NCBI GenBank assembly: GCA_026707145.1
Contig: JAPOXK010000015.1
Coordinates: 101,842-165,841, forward strand
Origin: Chloroflexota bacterium
GTDB lineage: Bacteria; Chloroflexota; Dehalococcoidia; Bin125
Length of the DNA stretch: 64,000 bases
Direction of reading: 5' to 3'
In this document: piece by piece, positions 1-8,503 of the stretch
How the letters are laid out: each line of letters starts with the position of its first letter
Numbering within the stretch: position 1 is the first letter of the stretch
Notes under the pieces: generated by a model
Database searches by the model: none
Told to the model about the DNA's origin: nothing
What the model saw: the letters and a program-made list of their open reading frames with translations, nothing else
Translations under genes and position numbers: made by a program

Positions 1-492
1 GTCGATAAGCAGCCTGGCCCAGCCGTCTAGCAACCGCTCTCGTGTGTCGGAAGCGGCAACGTATTCTTCCTCTCCCAGCCTCCGAAGGTGGCGCTCCTCG
101 TAGAGAACGTGACTCAATTCGTGGAGGACGGTTGTCAGGCAACGGGGATTATTGAATCCCCATGAACCCATTTGATTTGCATCAATGACCACTGCAAACC
201 CAAGATCTCCATCCTGGGAGCGAGTCCAAAGGGTCTTCCCAATCGCCTGCACATGCCTTCGGACAGCGTCATACTCCGCAAGACCTGAGTGCTCTTGGAG
301 TAATCGATTCACTTCTTCTTCGAAACAGTCAGTCACGCAAATTCTTTGCAGCAGGAATTGTTTCCCCTGTGCGTCAGCGACGGCCGCTACTGCGTCTATC
401 AGTCGCCCGAGATCCTGCTTTGCCAGGGATTGCTGTCCTACAGGTATCCCTGGAACATCGACGGTATATCGGCGACCTTCGATGTTGGTCAT
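1..492 (-). CDS. Protein with HELSH metallopeptidase-like motif, truncated at window edge
   Basis: Reading the minus strand from an ATG at 492 gives 164 uninterrupted codons to the window edge, so the C-terminus is missing. Residues 124-128 read HELSH, followed by VLYEE, the form of a zinc-binding HExxH helix as in ImmA/IrrE-type and related peptidases. The preceding stretch, AVVIDANQMGSWGFNN, looks like a beta strand leading into that helix. There is no good Shine-Dalgarno, so the start is uncertain. It could be an ImmA-like peptidase of a regulatory or toxin-antitoxin pair, or a peptidase-derived domain without activity. The third zinc ligand would lie beyond the edge and cannot be checked. 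Confidence 0.6.
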   Translation of the reverse strand, partial: MTNIEGRRYTVDVPGIPVGQQSLAKQDLGRLIDAVAAVADAQGKQFLLQRICVTDCFEEEVNRLLQEHSGLAEYDAVRRHVQAIGKTLWTRSQDGDLGFAVVIDANQMGSWGFNNPRCLTTVLHELSHVLYEERHLRRLGEEEYVAASDTRERLLDGWARLLID

Positions 493-754
493 CGAGTTTT
501 CTTCACGGGAACTGTGCGTCCACGTGCCCAGCGAGCGGCGACTGACCTACATAGGCAACCCTTGCTGCGCCCACGCGGGAAGCTTCGACTGGAGCGGCAG
601 CGCCTAGGCGCCCAAGCGGTCTGTAAAGCGAATTGACGTAAGCGGTTCATCAAAGAAAGAGAGACCGGTAGACTCGGCTCAACTGAAGTCCGCTCATCAT
701 CTCGGTGAGCAACGAGCCGATAAACGGTCGTAGCGTGGGAAACAGGAAGACCAG

Positions 755-1228
755 ATGGCGGATTCAATAGATGTGGGCTTTCTTTGTGAACGCCACGCGA
801 TGGTGCAAGACATGCTGATCCTTCATCAACTCACTGGACATGAACAGGGGATTTTTCTTCCTGTCCTATCGCTGAGCGTTCCAATGGAGGAAGGGTATGT
901 CGGGAAAGATCTTTGGCTCGACTTGACACCGCATGCTGGAGGGAAAGCTTACCCTGGGGCAAGCATTATGGTCATTGAGGGCAATCAGCGAGATCCGGAA
1001 AAATGGGCGTTCACCGAGCATCATCCAGTACGCGTGGAGCGTAACGCAATCGTAGGAATCCGGTCGGAACATGGCACCGATGAGCTCTTGGCCGTTGAGT
1101 GGTATATGCATGCTCTAGTGGACAAGGGATACGGACTCACTGACGATCACCGGACGCTTCGAAAGCAAATCATTCGTGTGGTCACAGCAGAGGGTTGGGA
1201 AAACTGGATGCGTTTCGGTACCGCCTAG
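755..1228 (+). CDS. Hypothetical protein, orphan gene in the mobile element
   Basis: This is a 157-aa protein that I do not recognise. AGGA lies 7 nt upstream of the ATG and an in-frame TAG lies just before it, so the start is fairly secure. The protein is soluble-looking with no membrane segment: a beta-rich N-terminal half (FLPVLSLSV, LWLDLTPHAGG) and a helical C-terminus with several Trp (WAFTEHH, WYMHAL, WENWMRFG). It is the only plus-strand gene in the element, lying opposite and between the HELSH gene and abiEii, so it is probably independent cargo. Its real status rests on the ribosome site and amino-acid composition only. Confidence 0.55.
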   Translation: MADSIDVGFLCERHAMVQDMLILHQLTGHEQGIFLPVLSLSVPMEEGYVGKDLWLDLTPHAGGKAYPGASIMVIEGNQRDPEKWAFTEHHPVRVERNAIVGIRSEHGTDELLAVEWYMHALVDKGYGLTDDHRTLRKQIIRVVTAEGWENWMRFGTA

Positions 1229-1821
1229 CGATAGAAGAAAACCTAGCTTTGCCCAACCTGATGAATCCCGCGGAATCCCACATAGAGTTACGGACCTGCT
1301 TTGCCGGATAGGCCGCGGCCGCACTCTAGGTAGGAAAGCCCGAGTGTGGCATCAGCTTGATTGTGACCAAAGACGAAGGTTTGGTTGAAGAGGGCTCACG
1401 AATTTGCTGACGCGCTGCCAGCAACTCGACAGGAACAGCAGGTCGGCGCGGAACCAGAAAGTCCTCCGTTATCTCGCACAGAAGGCTCACCTTGACGGAT
1501 CTCGCCATCATGCCGCCATACGCTTGAGCGCTCAGGCAATAGCGCAGGGCCGTCAAGACCAGCGGTAGTAGCGGAAGCGGGTAGGCCACGAGGGATCGAT
1601 GAGCCCTAAGACCGCAAGGTCGTGATGTTGAAATTCCTCCACTGGGCGCTGGAACTTTGGTTGAGGTGCGACGCCAATGCTCGACACGCATTGGGGAAAA
1701 GACTCGTATTGTGGGAAAGAGAGCCAGCATCCTCAGTAACGCGTACGGTAATGCGAACTAGCTTGCGCCTACGCGGAGGTGATAGGAGTGCCCCGCCCTT
1801 GGACATCGCGAGTGATGAGGG
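1229..1821. other. 593-bp stretch with no convincing gene
   Basis: This lies between the orphan plus-strand gene and the end of abiEii. Open frames exist on both strands (for example a 134-codon one at 1326-1730 on the minus strand), but none has a spaced Shine-Dalgarno or a natural composition. It may be a decayed gene or a junction between cargo modules. I see no repeat or terminator that explains it. Confidence 0.5.
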
Positions 1822-3192
1822 CTAATCGATAGGCTCGATGTAGCCCGATCTCGCTCGGCAGTCCCACACACCGTCAGGTTCCTTGTGAGGTCTAAGCCTC
1901 GCGCTCCGGCGAACGCGCGGGAAGCGCTTATCGCATGCGGGGCACACAACGACGTAGCGTGGCTGAGAACGGTCACCCGTTCGGCTGCCTATGTTCCTTC
2001 GGCTTGCTGAAGGCGGAGCGGGGATTTCTCCTTCTGCAGGAAACTCAATGTCATACCTTGGGGAATAGGGGCGGCTTGTTACAGTGACGGATTGAATACG
2101 ATCGAGTCGATAGGAACGGGATCCAGAACCGTCCTCGCGGACGGCGTGGAGCAGGATATCCCCGGCCCTCGTCTGCCTCAGGGAATACGGTTCGATTAGG
2201 CGCTGCGTCCCGTCATAACCAAGCTCGACGAGCAGGTGGTTGACAGCAGCAAACCGGACGGGCTCTAGGCGGCTCCCTTCGCCAGATTCCCAGAAGGTCG
2301 CAGGTGGCGTCCAGGGTACCTCCCCATCCCGTAGAGGCATGGGCTCAATGGGTTGGACGGGCCCCTCGCCATTGAGCCACGCGAAGATGCGTGGAACTTC
2401 CGCCCAAAATTGCTCAAAGTCAGGGAGAACTTGCAGCTGGTGTGCCAGCATGTTGTCCCATTCCGTTCGGAGTTCCGCGAACATCGGCGAGGCGCGGATG
2501 CTCTCGGCTGACGGGACAGGGACATCCTTTGCCTTGCACTTCTGCTCAAGGACCTCACGTACCAGCTCGGCGTGAGGACGGAAGTCCGGGCGCCGGAAGA
2601 GATTGACGATGTCGTACAGGTCTCGTGGGCGGGAACGTTCTCCCATCGCGCGTAGCTTTTCCGCGAAGACTTCTTCGAATCCGTAACAGCGGACTTCGGA
2701 TGGTCCAGGGAGAACCTCCGGGTAGTCGTGGCTGATTGGTCGCAAGACCGGCGGCCGCGCGACGAATTCATCCTTGGTGAGGTCGAGTTTGATACGTGAA
2801 GGAGTGGGGGCGTCCCGGGGTCCTCGGTAGTAGATGCGGCCCTCGGTGGAACGTCCCGACGGTCGACTTTGGTAAACAGGGGTCCGCACCGTGAAGTCGA
2901 TGCCAGATTCTTGGCCTACGCGATCAAGTACGAGGGACATTACCTCATCTACCTCTTCGGGTTCGATCGGGCCGTCCTCACGGACCGTGAAATCAAGATC
3001 CTCGGAAAAACGGTAGGTCTCGATGTAACACTTCTTTAGACATGTCCCGCCTTTGAACACCCAGGTAGCATCGAGCTGCGGATCAGTACCGATCCCCCAC
3101 AGGACCCACCCGAGTGCGTAGTCCTTTTCGACGACATCGTCTCGCAGTCCCCAGCGGCGAGCACGATCGTTGAGGTCGGCGCGGCCAATCAA
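1822..3192 (-). CDS. abiEii: AbiEii-family nucleotidyltransferase toxin with extended C-terminus
   Basis: This is a 456-aa protein whose first 270 residues match the AbiEii/MenT nucleotidyltransferase toxin family. VEKDYALGWVL is at 21-31, the VFKGGT turn at 45-50, SEDLDF with the metal-binding D65 and D67 at 63-68, and EKLRAMGERSRPRDLYDIV at 178-196. Members modify tRNA or GTP and block growth or phage. The protein continues well past the usual ~300 residues. Residues 314-385 (IEPYSLR, LLHAV, RSYRLDRI) resemble a WYL domain, and the end has C417xxC420, H436 and C445 like a zinc finger. The gene starts inside the last codons of abiEi (ATGA overlap), so the two are co-translated as a type IV toxin-antitoxin pair. 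Confidence 0.88.
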   Translation of the reverse strand: MIGRADLNDRARRWGLRDDVVEKDYALGWVLWGIGTDPQLDATWVFKGGTCLKKCYIETYRFSEDLDFTVREDGPIEPEEVDEVMSLVLDRVGQESGIDFTVRTPVYQSRPSGRSTEGRIYYRGPRDAPTPSRIKLDLTKDEFVARPPVLRPISHDYPEVLPGPSEVRCYGFEEVFAEKLRAMGERSRPRDLYDIVNLFRRPDFRPHAELVREVLEQKCKAKDVPVPSAESIRASPMFAELRTEWDNMLAHQLQVLPDFEQFWAEVPRIFAWLNGEGPVQPIEPMPLRDGEVPWTPPATFWESGEGSRLEPVRFAAVNHLLVELGYDGTQRLIEPYSLRQTRAGDILLHAVREDGSGSRSYRLDRIQSVTVTSRPYSPRYDIEFPAEGEIPAPPSASRRNIGSRTGDRSQPRYVVVCPACDKRFPRVRRSARLRPHKEPDGVWDCRARSGYIEPID

Positions 3193-4079
3193 GGCCCATC
3201 CCCGTGATCGGGAGCGAGACTTGGCGCGTTCACCCGTAGATTCCAGCGAGAGACGATCTGTCCCTCTAGCGGCCCGTCGGGGTCGAGCTGGCTCAACCCT
3301 TTAGTGATCCGACTGTGGCATGTTTCGATGAATTCAGCGTCGGTGAGGTTCCATCGCTCGGCTAGGTATCCAAGTCGCTTGAATACCGTTCCCCGCCCGA
3401 GGCGGTTGCCGTATGCCAACAGCTTTTGCTGATCAACGTGCTCGCCTTCGAAATACGACCGCAAGACCTCAGACATGTGCAGTGCTCCTCCAGCCGCCGC
3501 CGGAACATCAAGGATGTCCACCACTGTGCGGTGAGGATCGGACACGTTAACCGCAACCCTTTGTCGCCACACTCGCCGCGTCCCGAACAAGTCCTTCTCT
3601 GGCACGGTCCGGATCAAGTAGTCGGTTCCCTGCACAGTCTGTCTGGTTGGTGCGACCTTCCTGCCGGCAACGACGTAAATGACCGCGAATATCTGGTCTG
3701 TCAGTCCCCAATGCTCGATGGCGCTCCATCCCCCGATATAGCTGGGAGCAAAGATCGTCGCCGAAACTATCCACGGGTCCTCTCGCCACTCGCTTGGCTC
3801 AGATGCATCGAGCGGTGCGACGACGTACCAACCCCTTCGCACGCGAGCCAGCCACCCACTGTCGGCGAGAGCCGCGAGCAGGCTACGGGTGTGATCGAGA
3901 TCGATATCAAGCGCCTCTGCCGCCCGCTGAGCGTTGAACGGACCCGGGAACACACGGTGGAGCGTGGTCAGGTGCCTTCGTCGTCCGCCAGAGAGCCCTG
4001 CGAACGGAACTCTCTGGCGAGCCAGGGGAACTACAGCGCCTTCCGCTGCGGCAGAGTCCACGTTCTCAGCGTACATCAT
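3189..4079 (-). CDS. abiEi: AbiEi-family antitoxin/transcriptional repressor
   Basis: This 296-aa protein is the cognate antitoxin of the downstream nucleotidyltransferase. Residues 36-90 form a winged-helix region (LHRVFPGPFNAQRAAEALD to WLARVRRGWYVVAPL) typical of AbiEi. The following part (WIVSATIFAPSYIGGWSAIEHWGLTDQ) is the conserved AbiEi C-terminal domain that recurs in this family. AbiEi proteins usually bind inverted repeats at their own promoter and neutralise the toxin by an indirect, type IV route. Two adjacent ATGs exist, at 4079 and 4076; a TATACC box sits 6 nt before the second, so translation may begin at 4076 on a leaderless mRNA. Confidence 0.88.
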   Translation of the reverse strand: MMYAENVDSAAAEGAVVPLARQRVPFAGLSGGRRRHLTTLHRVFPGPFNAQRAAEALDIDLDHTRSLLAALADSGWLARVRRGWYVVAPLDASEPSEWREDPWIVSATIFAPSYIGGWSAIEHWGLTDQIFAVIYVVAGRKVAPTRQTVQGTDYLIRTVPEKDLFGTRRVWRQRVAVNVSDPHRTVVDILDVPAAAGGALHMSEVLRSYFEGEHVDQQKLLAYGNRLGRGTVFKRLGYLAERWNLTDAEFIETCHSRITKGLSQLDPDGPLEGQIVSRWNLRVNAPSLAPDHGDGP

Positions 4080-4082
4080 TGA

Positions 4083-4088
4083 GGTATA
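4083..4088 (-). promoter_or_regulatory. Candidate -10 box of the abiE operon
   Basis: On the minus strand TATACC stands 6 nt before the second ATG of abiEi, the spacing expected for a leaderless transcript. The AT-rich stretch to 4140 contains GGTAT-type repeats that could be AbiEi sites, but no perfect dyad was found. Confidence 0.4.
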
Positions 4089-4360
4089 TCGAAGGTGGTT
4101 TATTTCATGGCTGGTATGTGAAACTCTACTCGCAATGTACCTATGTTGAAATCTAAACGCGACATCGGATGTTAGAAATCCCAGAATCTGATGCCCGAGA
4201 GTAACACTCGTAGCTACCTAACGCGGGAAGGCCCGAGGTGTTCTTCGGCATCCCAAACGTCCACATCTTCGGTAGCGTAGTCACAGTGCGGGATGAGCCG
4301 GAAAACTCACTCGTCCACAACAGAGCCAGTGAGCTCATAGGTCACGTTGGTGAGGAGACC

Positions 4361-4570
4361 TTAGCGAGCACGAGTCCTTCGTGTCTCGGGGTCTGTCGTC
4401 CGTCCCATTGCGAATTGCTCTGAAGGCAGCGACATCGCAAGTGCCGCGCCGTGCCAGCGAAAGAGGAAGTCAGCCGAGAGAGTAGTCCCTACGCCCCTTT
4501 GTCGGCCTTCCCTGAAGCGCTGTACGGAAAAGAGCAGCGCAGGATCTTCACTCCCACGACTCTTGCTCAC
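4361..4570 (-). CDS. Small protein downstream of the helicase-like gene
   Basis: This is a 69-aa, Arg-rich protein starting with GTG at 4570. AAGGAGG (4578-4584) lies 7 nt upstream, the best ribosome site in the element, and the frame begins 28 nt after the stop of the helicase-like gene, so it is very likely the last gene of the replication operon. The sequence (SKSRGSEDPALLF... ADFLFRWHGAALAM) shows no known motif and no clear membrane segment. It could be a small regulator or accessory replication factor. A missing homologue would not argue against it, given the length. Confidence 0.55.
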   Translation of the reverse strand: MSKSRGSEDPALLFSVQRFREGRQRGVGTTLSADFLFRWHGAALAMSLPSEQFAMGRTTDPETRRTRAR

Positions 4571-4598
4571 AGCTGATCCTCCTTCTGAACCCTGACAT

Positions 4599-6455
4599 TC
4601 ACCCTTTTTCCGGACTCGATTGGATCAGGAAATTTGCGTCCGCAGGGTCGGGTAGCGTCCGCTGGGTGCCGACCTCGAGCGCCATTTCTGATCGGGACGT
4701 TCCCTGGGGCGCTGACGCAACGGACGCAACAGGCAGTTCCGGCCCGTCATTTTCTGGTCCCGGCGTATTCGTAGTCTTCGTGATGCGGATGATGCGGGTT
4801 CCCGCCTGCCCTCGGCGAGAGCGGTCTATCCCGATCCCAATCTCACGCAGGAAAGGTGCGACACGGTCCAGCCGTCCCGACAGCGCGCGAGCATTGCCCG
4901 GCCAGACCTTGGACTTGGCGATGTACTCACCCGCTGCTCGCGCAAGGGTGTCGAGCAGTTCAGTGGCTGTCCCCGTCCATGTTGTCTCCTTGGTCATGAG
5001 GGCGCGCACTGCGGCGGCCACAGGGTCGGCGTCGATCGCGCGGTCCACTGCTGCGTCGCGGTTGCCGGAGTACGCCGACACGAAGGTACCGGGAGGCCAG
5101 ATCGCCGTCTCGCAGGCGGTCGCCCATACGGCAAAGTCAGCCAGACGCGGTAGGTTCGGCAGGTAAGTCTCAGAAAGACGCCGGAGACCCGTCACCACGG
5201 CGTCAAGCAATGCACCGAGGATTCGGGGACGTTCCGCCTCAAATTCTGCCCACAGATCCGCAGCCGGGCGGCGCTCGTCTGCGGGAATCGGCTTCAGAGT
5301 CAAGAACAGGGCTCGATCGGCGAGATCGGGCCGGGTCACGATTTCTTCGATCCCGTTCAGGATCACGGGTCGAACGGCATCGAACAGGATCTCGTCTTGG
5401 TCGGTGTAGAGCTGGCGCACCGCGAAGCCGCCGCCGGTCGCCAGCCGACAGAAGGCATCTGAGATCCACGGAGACACGCCCGACACGTTGTCGAAGACCT
5501 GTAGATGGCCGTTGCTAGCCGCGATGAAGAGCTCGCGTTCTTCCCGCGGCAACGCCCGCAACGGCGCCGTGTTGGGATCGAGCAGCGCCCGCAGGATAGT
5601 GGAGAAGGTAGACTTCGCCGATCCCTGCTCCCCCGACAACGCCAGCAAAGGATAGGGACCGCAATCGCGCAGGCAGGCCAGCGCCCAGGCGACCACCAGC
5701 ACCAGGTCATCGTTGGACTGCACGTTGAGGAAGGACCGCAAGGGCTTCACCGATCCGCCTCGCTTGGGTTCCGGCAGAGCTTGCATGCCGGCCGCGCGCC
5801 GGAAGCGCACCGGGGGATCGGCGGTCACCCGCCAGCCCGCCGTGTCGATCTCCACCGCTCGCCACGCAGCATCGCTGAGGTCGAGGTAGAGACGTCCTTC
5901 GTGGCTGCCGACACGCGTGGACACGGACTGCTCAGTTCCTCCAAAGCGTGCCCTCGCTTCCGCGAGGTTGATGGTCGCTTGCAGTGCCTCGGAGTTCGGA
6001 GCTCCGGCCGTCTCCTCGAAGTACCGCCGCGCCAGCCATTGGCGGAAGCCTTTGGCGCGGACGGGCCAGGTTTCGCGATGGCCATCGACCACGATGTCGG
6101 CGAAAGGGGTATCGTCGGGCGCATAGAACAGATCTGCCTCGCCTACCAACTCGACCAAGATGTCTGTCTGCGTTGGGCCCCGCCCATTAGTCCCGCTCCT
6201 CTCGGCGATTGCCTTGTCGAGCTCCGTCACCCGTACGGGAGTTTCTTTCTTGAGCCTGGCCCGCAGGCTCTCCCAAGAGGCGGGGTCGTCCTTCTTGAGG
6301 GCTACCAATCGCTCCAGCACGTCAGGAACAAAAGCTGGGCCGGGATCGTCCTTGCATCGCTCGACCAGCCCTTGCAGCGGATCGACAAGCTCCTCGGCCG
6401 CGGCGATGGCGGCGCGAACTTGGTCTGCATTCACCTTGTCGATTGCTGTCGTCAT
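4599..6455 (-). CDS. Helicase-like ATPase of the element's replication module
   Basis: This 618-aa protein has a Walker A motif GEQGSAKST (residues 275-283) and a Walker B-like LQVFDN (318-323), as in the ATPase domains of primase-helicase proteins from satellites and integrative elements. The N-terminal ~230 residues are non-catalytic. The C-terminal part after ~470 contains a helical WPGNARALSGRLDRVAPFL segment that may bind DNA. Its ATG overlaps the stop of the Toprim gene by 4 nt (ATGA), so the two are translationally coupled and probably act together, priming and unwinding DNA to replicate the excised element. Helicase activity is inferred from motif and context. Confidence 0.78.
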   Translation of the reverse strand: MTTAIDKVNADQVRAAIAAAEELVDPLQGLVERCKDDPGPAFVPDVLERLVALKKDDPASWESLRARLKKETPVRVTELDKAIAERSGTNGRGPTQTDILVELVGEADLFYAPDDTPFADIVVDGHRETWPVRAKGFRQWLARRYFEETAGAPNSEALQATINLAEARARFGGTEQSVSTRVGSHEGRLYLDLSDAAWRAVEIDTAGWRVTADPPVRFRRAAGMQALPEPKRGGSVKPLRSFLNVQSNDDLVLVVAWALACLRDCGPYPLLALSGEQGSAKSTFSTILRALLDPNTAPLRALPREERELFIAASNGHLQVFDNVSGVSPWISDAFCRLATGGGFAVRQLYTDQDEILFDAVRPVILNGIEEIVTRPDLADRALFLTLKPIPADERRPAADLWAEFEAERPRILGALLDAVVTGLRRLSETYLPNLPRLADFAVWATACETAIWPPGTFVSAYSGNRDAAVDRAIDADPVAAAVRALMTKETTWTGTATELLDTLARAAGEYIAKSKVWPGNARALSGRLDRVAPFLREIGIGIDRSRRGQAGTRIIRITKTTNTPGPENDGPELPVASVASAPQGTSRSEMALEVGTQRTLPDPADANFLIQSSPEKG

Positions 6456-7342
6456 CGTTCCCTCTCCTCAGAGTCGGGCCTATGGCCGAGCAATAAATCG
6501 TTGAAATCCATCCCGCGCGGCGCGCGGGCGAGGCGGACGCGAGTGCCTTGTGCCTTCCAGCGCAGGGCACTCGCGTCCGCCGCCGCTTCGCCCGGATCAT
6601 CACCATCGACGAGCACGATCACTTCGCGCACGGTGTCAGGCAACTCCAGTGCCCGGAGCCCGGAGGTGGAGAGCGCCGCCCAAGCGGGTTGCCCGGTCGC
6701 CTGCATGGCCGCCAGACAGGTTTCGATCCCCTCGCCGATGAGGAGCGCCCCTTTGGGCTCCCCCAGATGGACGGCACCACCTCGGCAGGGGCCGAGCATC
6801 ATCCGTTGGGGATCGACAGGGGCCTTGCCGCTCCCGTCCCGGGCCAGGAAGGTGCGATGGATCGCGAGGGACTCCTCGTCCGCGAACCGGGTCACCCGCG
6901 CCACCATGCAGGGCCAGAAGCTTCCTGACGCGTGTTTGATGCCGCGATGAAAGCGAATGGACGGCGGGATCGGCCCGATCAAGCCGCGTCCCGCGAGGTA
7001 CGCCTCGACCGGCGTGCCTGTCGCCGGCACGGTCGACTGCCAGATAGCGCGCGCGGCGGTGCTGGGTTGGTTTCGCTGTCCCCGGCCCCGCGTGTGAGGA
7101 ATCCTGCGGCGGATCGGATGGCGACGGCCCCGCCAGCCATTGCCATTCCAAAGGCCGCGTTGTTGCAGTGCCTGGATGACGCCGCGCTGGTTACAGCCTG
7201 CGTGACAGTGCACCAGCGTCTTGCCGTCGGCATCGCGCACCGCAAGGCTGGGTCGGCAGTCGTCATGCGTGGGGCAGCGGGCGATCCAGCCGCTCCCGAC
7301 TTGGTGGCCGTCCAGCGCCTTCGCTATGGTCTCAGCAGTCAT
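6452..7342 (-). CDS. Primase-like protein with CHC2-type zinc finger and Toprim domain
   Basis: This is a 296-aa protein. The N-terminus has RCPTHDDCRPSL and HCHAGC, giving zinc ligands C23, H26, C46 and C50, the arrangement of a DnaG-type CHC2 finger. Residues 199-260 are a Toprim domain, with GEGIET (E204, E207) and the acidic pair D246/D248 in VDGDDP that bind metal. Such proteins start DNA replication on phage satellites and plasmids. The gene is followed by the overlapping ATPase gene and preceded by alpA. The Arg-rich linker around residues 66-90 is unusual but in frame. Confidence 0.82.
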   Translation of the reverse strand: MTAETIAKALDGHQVGSGWIARCPTHDDCRPSLAVRDADGKTLVHCHAGCNQRGVIQALQQRGLWNGNGWRGRRHPIRRRIPHTRGRGQRNQPSTAARAIWQSTVPATGTPVEAYLAGRGLIGPIPPSIRFHRGIKHASGSFWPCMVARVTRFADEESLAIHRTFLARDGSGKAPVDPQRMMLGPCRGGAVHLGEPKGALLIGEGIETCLAAMQATGQPAWAALSTSGLRALELPDTVREVIVLVDGDDPGEAAADASALRWKAQGTRVRLARAPRGMDFNDLLLGHRPDSEERER

Positions 7343-7455
7343 GCGCTATCCCTTTTCGTCGTCGAAGCCGCGAGCGAGCGCTGAGCAGCTGTGGACCGGC
7401 GCACGTTGCCTAGGCCGGCCGTGTGGGCGCGCGTGTCCTTGCGAGGCATGAAGCA

Positions 7456-7677
7456 TCAAGCCGTCGAGGGGACGGGTATGTGAGGATCAGCGGGTTCAGC
7501 GATGGGACGCTGTGCGATCCAACGCTCGATCGCTTCTTCCGACCACGCCACGGCACGACGGCCAATCCGGACCGGACGGGGGAACATCCCCTCGTCCATC
7601 ATGCGGTAAAGCGTGGAGCGGGCTAAGCCTGTACGGGCCTCGACTTCTGGACGACGGAGCAGACGGTTGTTCGACAT
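7456..7677 (-). CDS. alpA: AlpA-type MerR-like regulator/excisionase
   Basis: This is a 73-aa winged-helix DNA-binding protein. LLRRPEVEARTGLARSTLYRMM followed by FPRPVRIGRRAVAWSEEAIERWI is the standard AlpA signature, in which the second part is the wing. The ATG at 7677 is preceded by GGAGGT at a 9-nt spacing, so I prefer it to longer in-frame starts. AlpA proteins activate integrase expression or serve as excisionases. Here the gene lies between the replication genes and the integrase, the usual place. Its target may be the palindrome at the integrase promoter, but that is a guess. Confidence 0.85.
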   Translation of the reverse strand: MSNNRLLRRPEVEARTGLARSTLYRMMDEGMFPRPVRIGRRAVAWSEEAIERWIAQRPIAEPADPHIPVPSTA

Positions 7678-7765
7678 GTCATGCAGACCTCCAAAACTGC
7701 TAGCCCAAGCATGCCAAAGGGGTCCGCAAAATTCATACTGAACAAATGTGAAGGGCTCGGATCTG

Positions 7766-8503
7766 CTAAGGGGGCCGTCCAATATCCCTTAGCCTGCCTC
7801 GCTGATCTGTCCATACCGTGGCAACGGCGTTATAGGACAAGACCAGCACGTCAGCCACGATGCCGCAGCCGGACGGCGTTCTGTCCTTGCCGTCATCTAA
7901 TGTCGGGCTGAAACCCAAGTGTTGAAGTACGAGCACAGCTGCGAAAATGCGAAGATCGCGCTCCGTCTCCTTGGGGCGACCTCTAGGGCCCTTCGGTTTC
8001 TTGCCTTGAAGCGCACCGCCGATCCATGAGCGCAGAACGCCGTCCAACGGCTCTCCTGTCTTCAATTGGTCACTAGCGATCAATCTGACCGCCTCATAGA
8101 AGGCGGGATGCCGGGCCGCTAGTGCCAGGAAGAAAGCGAGCATCTCCAATTTATCCGGGTCCGTTGGTGGGAGCATGGCCCAGAACTGAGCCAGCCGTTG
8201 ACCGGAGAGCCTTGGCGCGGTGCGGGTAGGATCGAGCAGCGGGCCGACGATGATGCGTGCTTCTTCAAGGGTAATGACGGCGTCGGGGTCGGCCTCACGA
8301 CGGGCTAGGCACTGCGCGTGCACCGCTCCGGCTTCGGTTGCGACGTAGGCGCGCCACGCGGCCCGGCTCTCATTCGTTTGCGTGCGTTGTGACGCCGGCA
8401 GGAAAGAGGCTATGAGTGGTAGAAACTCAAGAATGTGCTCCTCGAACACGGCTCCCTGGAGAAAGCGTTCGCGAAACGCTTGGAGTCCGGCCGCCTCATC
8501 CAT
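7766..8503 (-). CDS. Unknown 245-aa protein coupled to the integrase
   Basis: The ATG at 8503 overlaps the end of the integrase frame by 8 nt, showing co-translation. The protein is mostly helical. Residues 75-150 include LEEARIIVGPLLD and LEMLAFFLALAARHPAFYEAV. A basic segment, GKKPKGPRGRPKETERD, is followed by LRIFAAVLVLQHLGF and a conserved-looking IVADVLVLSYNAVATVW, which could be a helix-turn-helix. I do not recognise the family. Position suggests a role in integration control, excision or segregation of the element. A longer in-frame start exists inside the integrase gene but would duplicate coding sequence and lacks support. Confidence 0.65.
   Translation of the reverse strand: MDEAAGLQAFRERFLQGAVFEEHILEFLPLIASFLPASQRTQTNESRAAWRAYVATEAGAVHAQCLARREADPDAVITLEEARIIVGPLLDPTRTAPRLSGQRLAQFWAMLPPTDPDKLEMLAFFLALAARHPAFYEAVRLIASDQLKTGEPLDGVLRSWIGGALQGKKPKGPRGRPKETERDLRIFAAVLVLQHLGFSPTLDDGKDRTPSGCGIVADVLVLSYNAVATVWTDQRGRLRDIGRPP

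Noticed and set aside
1326..1730. 134-codon minus-strand frame in the gene-free stretch
   Set aside because: No spaced ribosome site and no natural-looking secondary structure; left as unassigned sequence.
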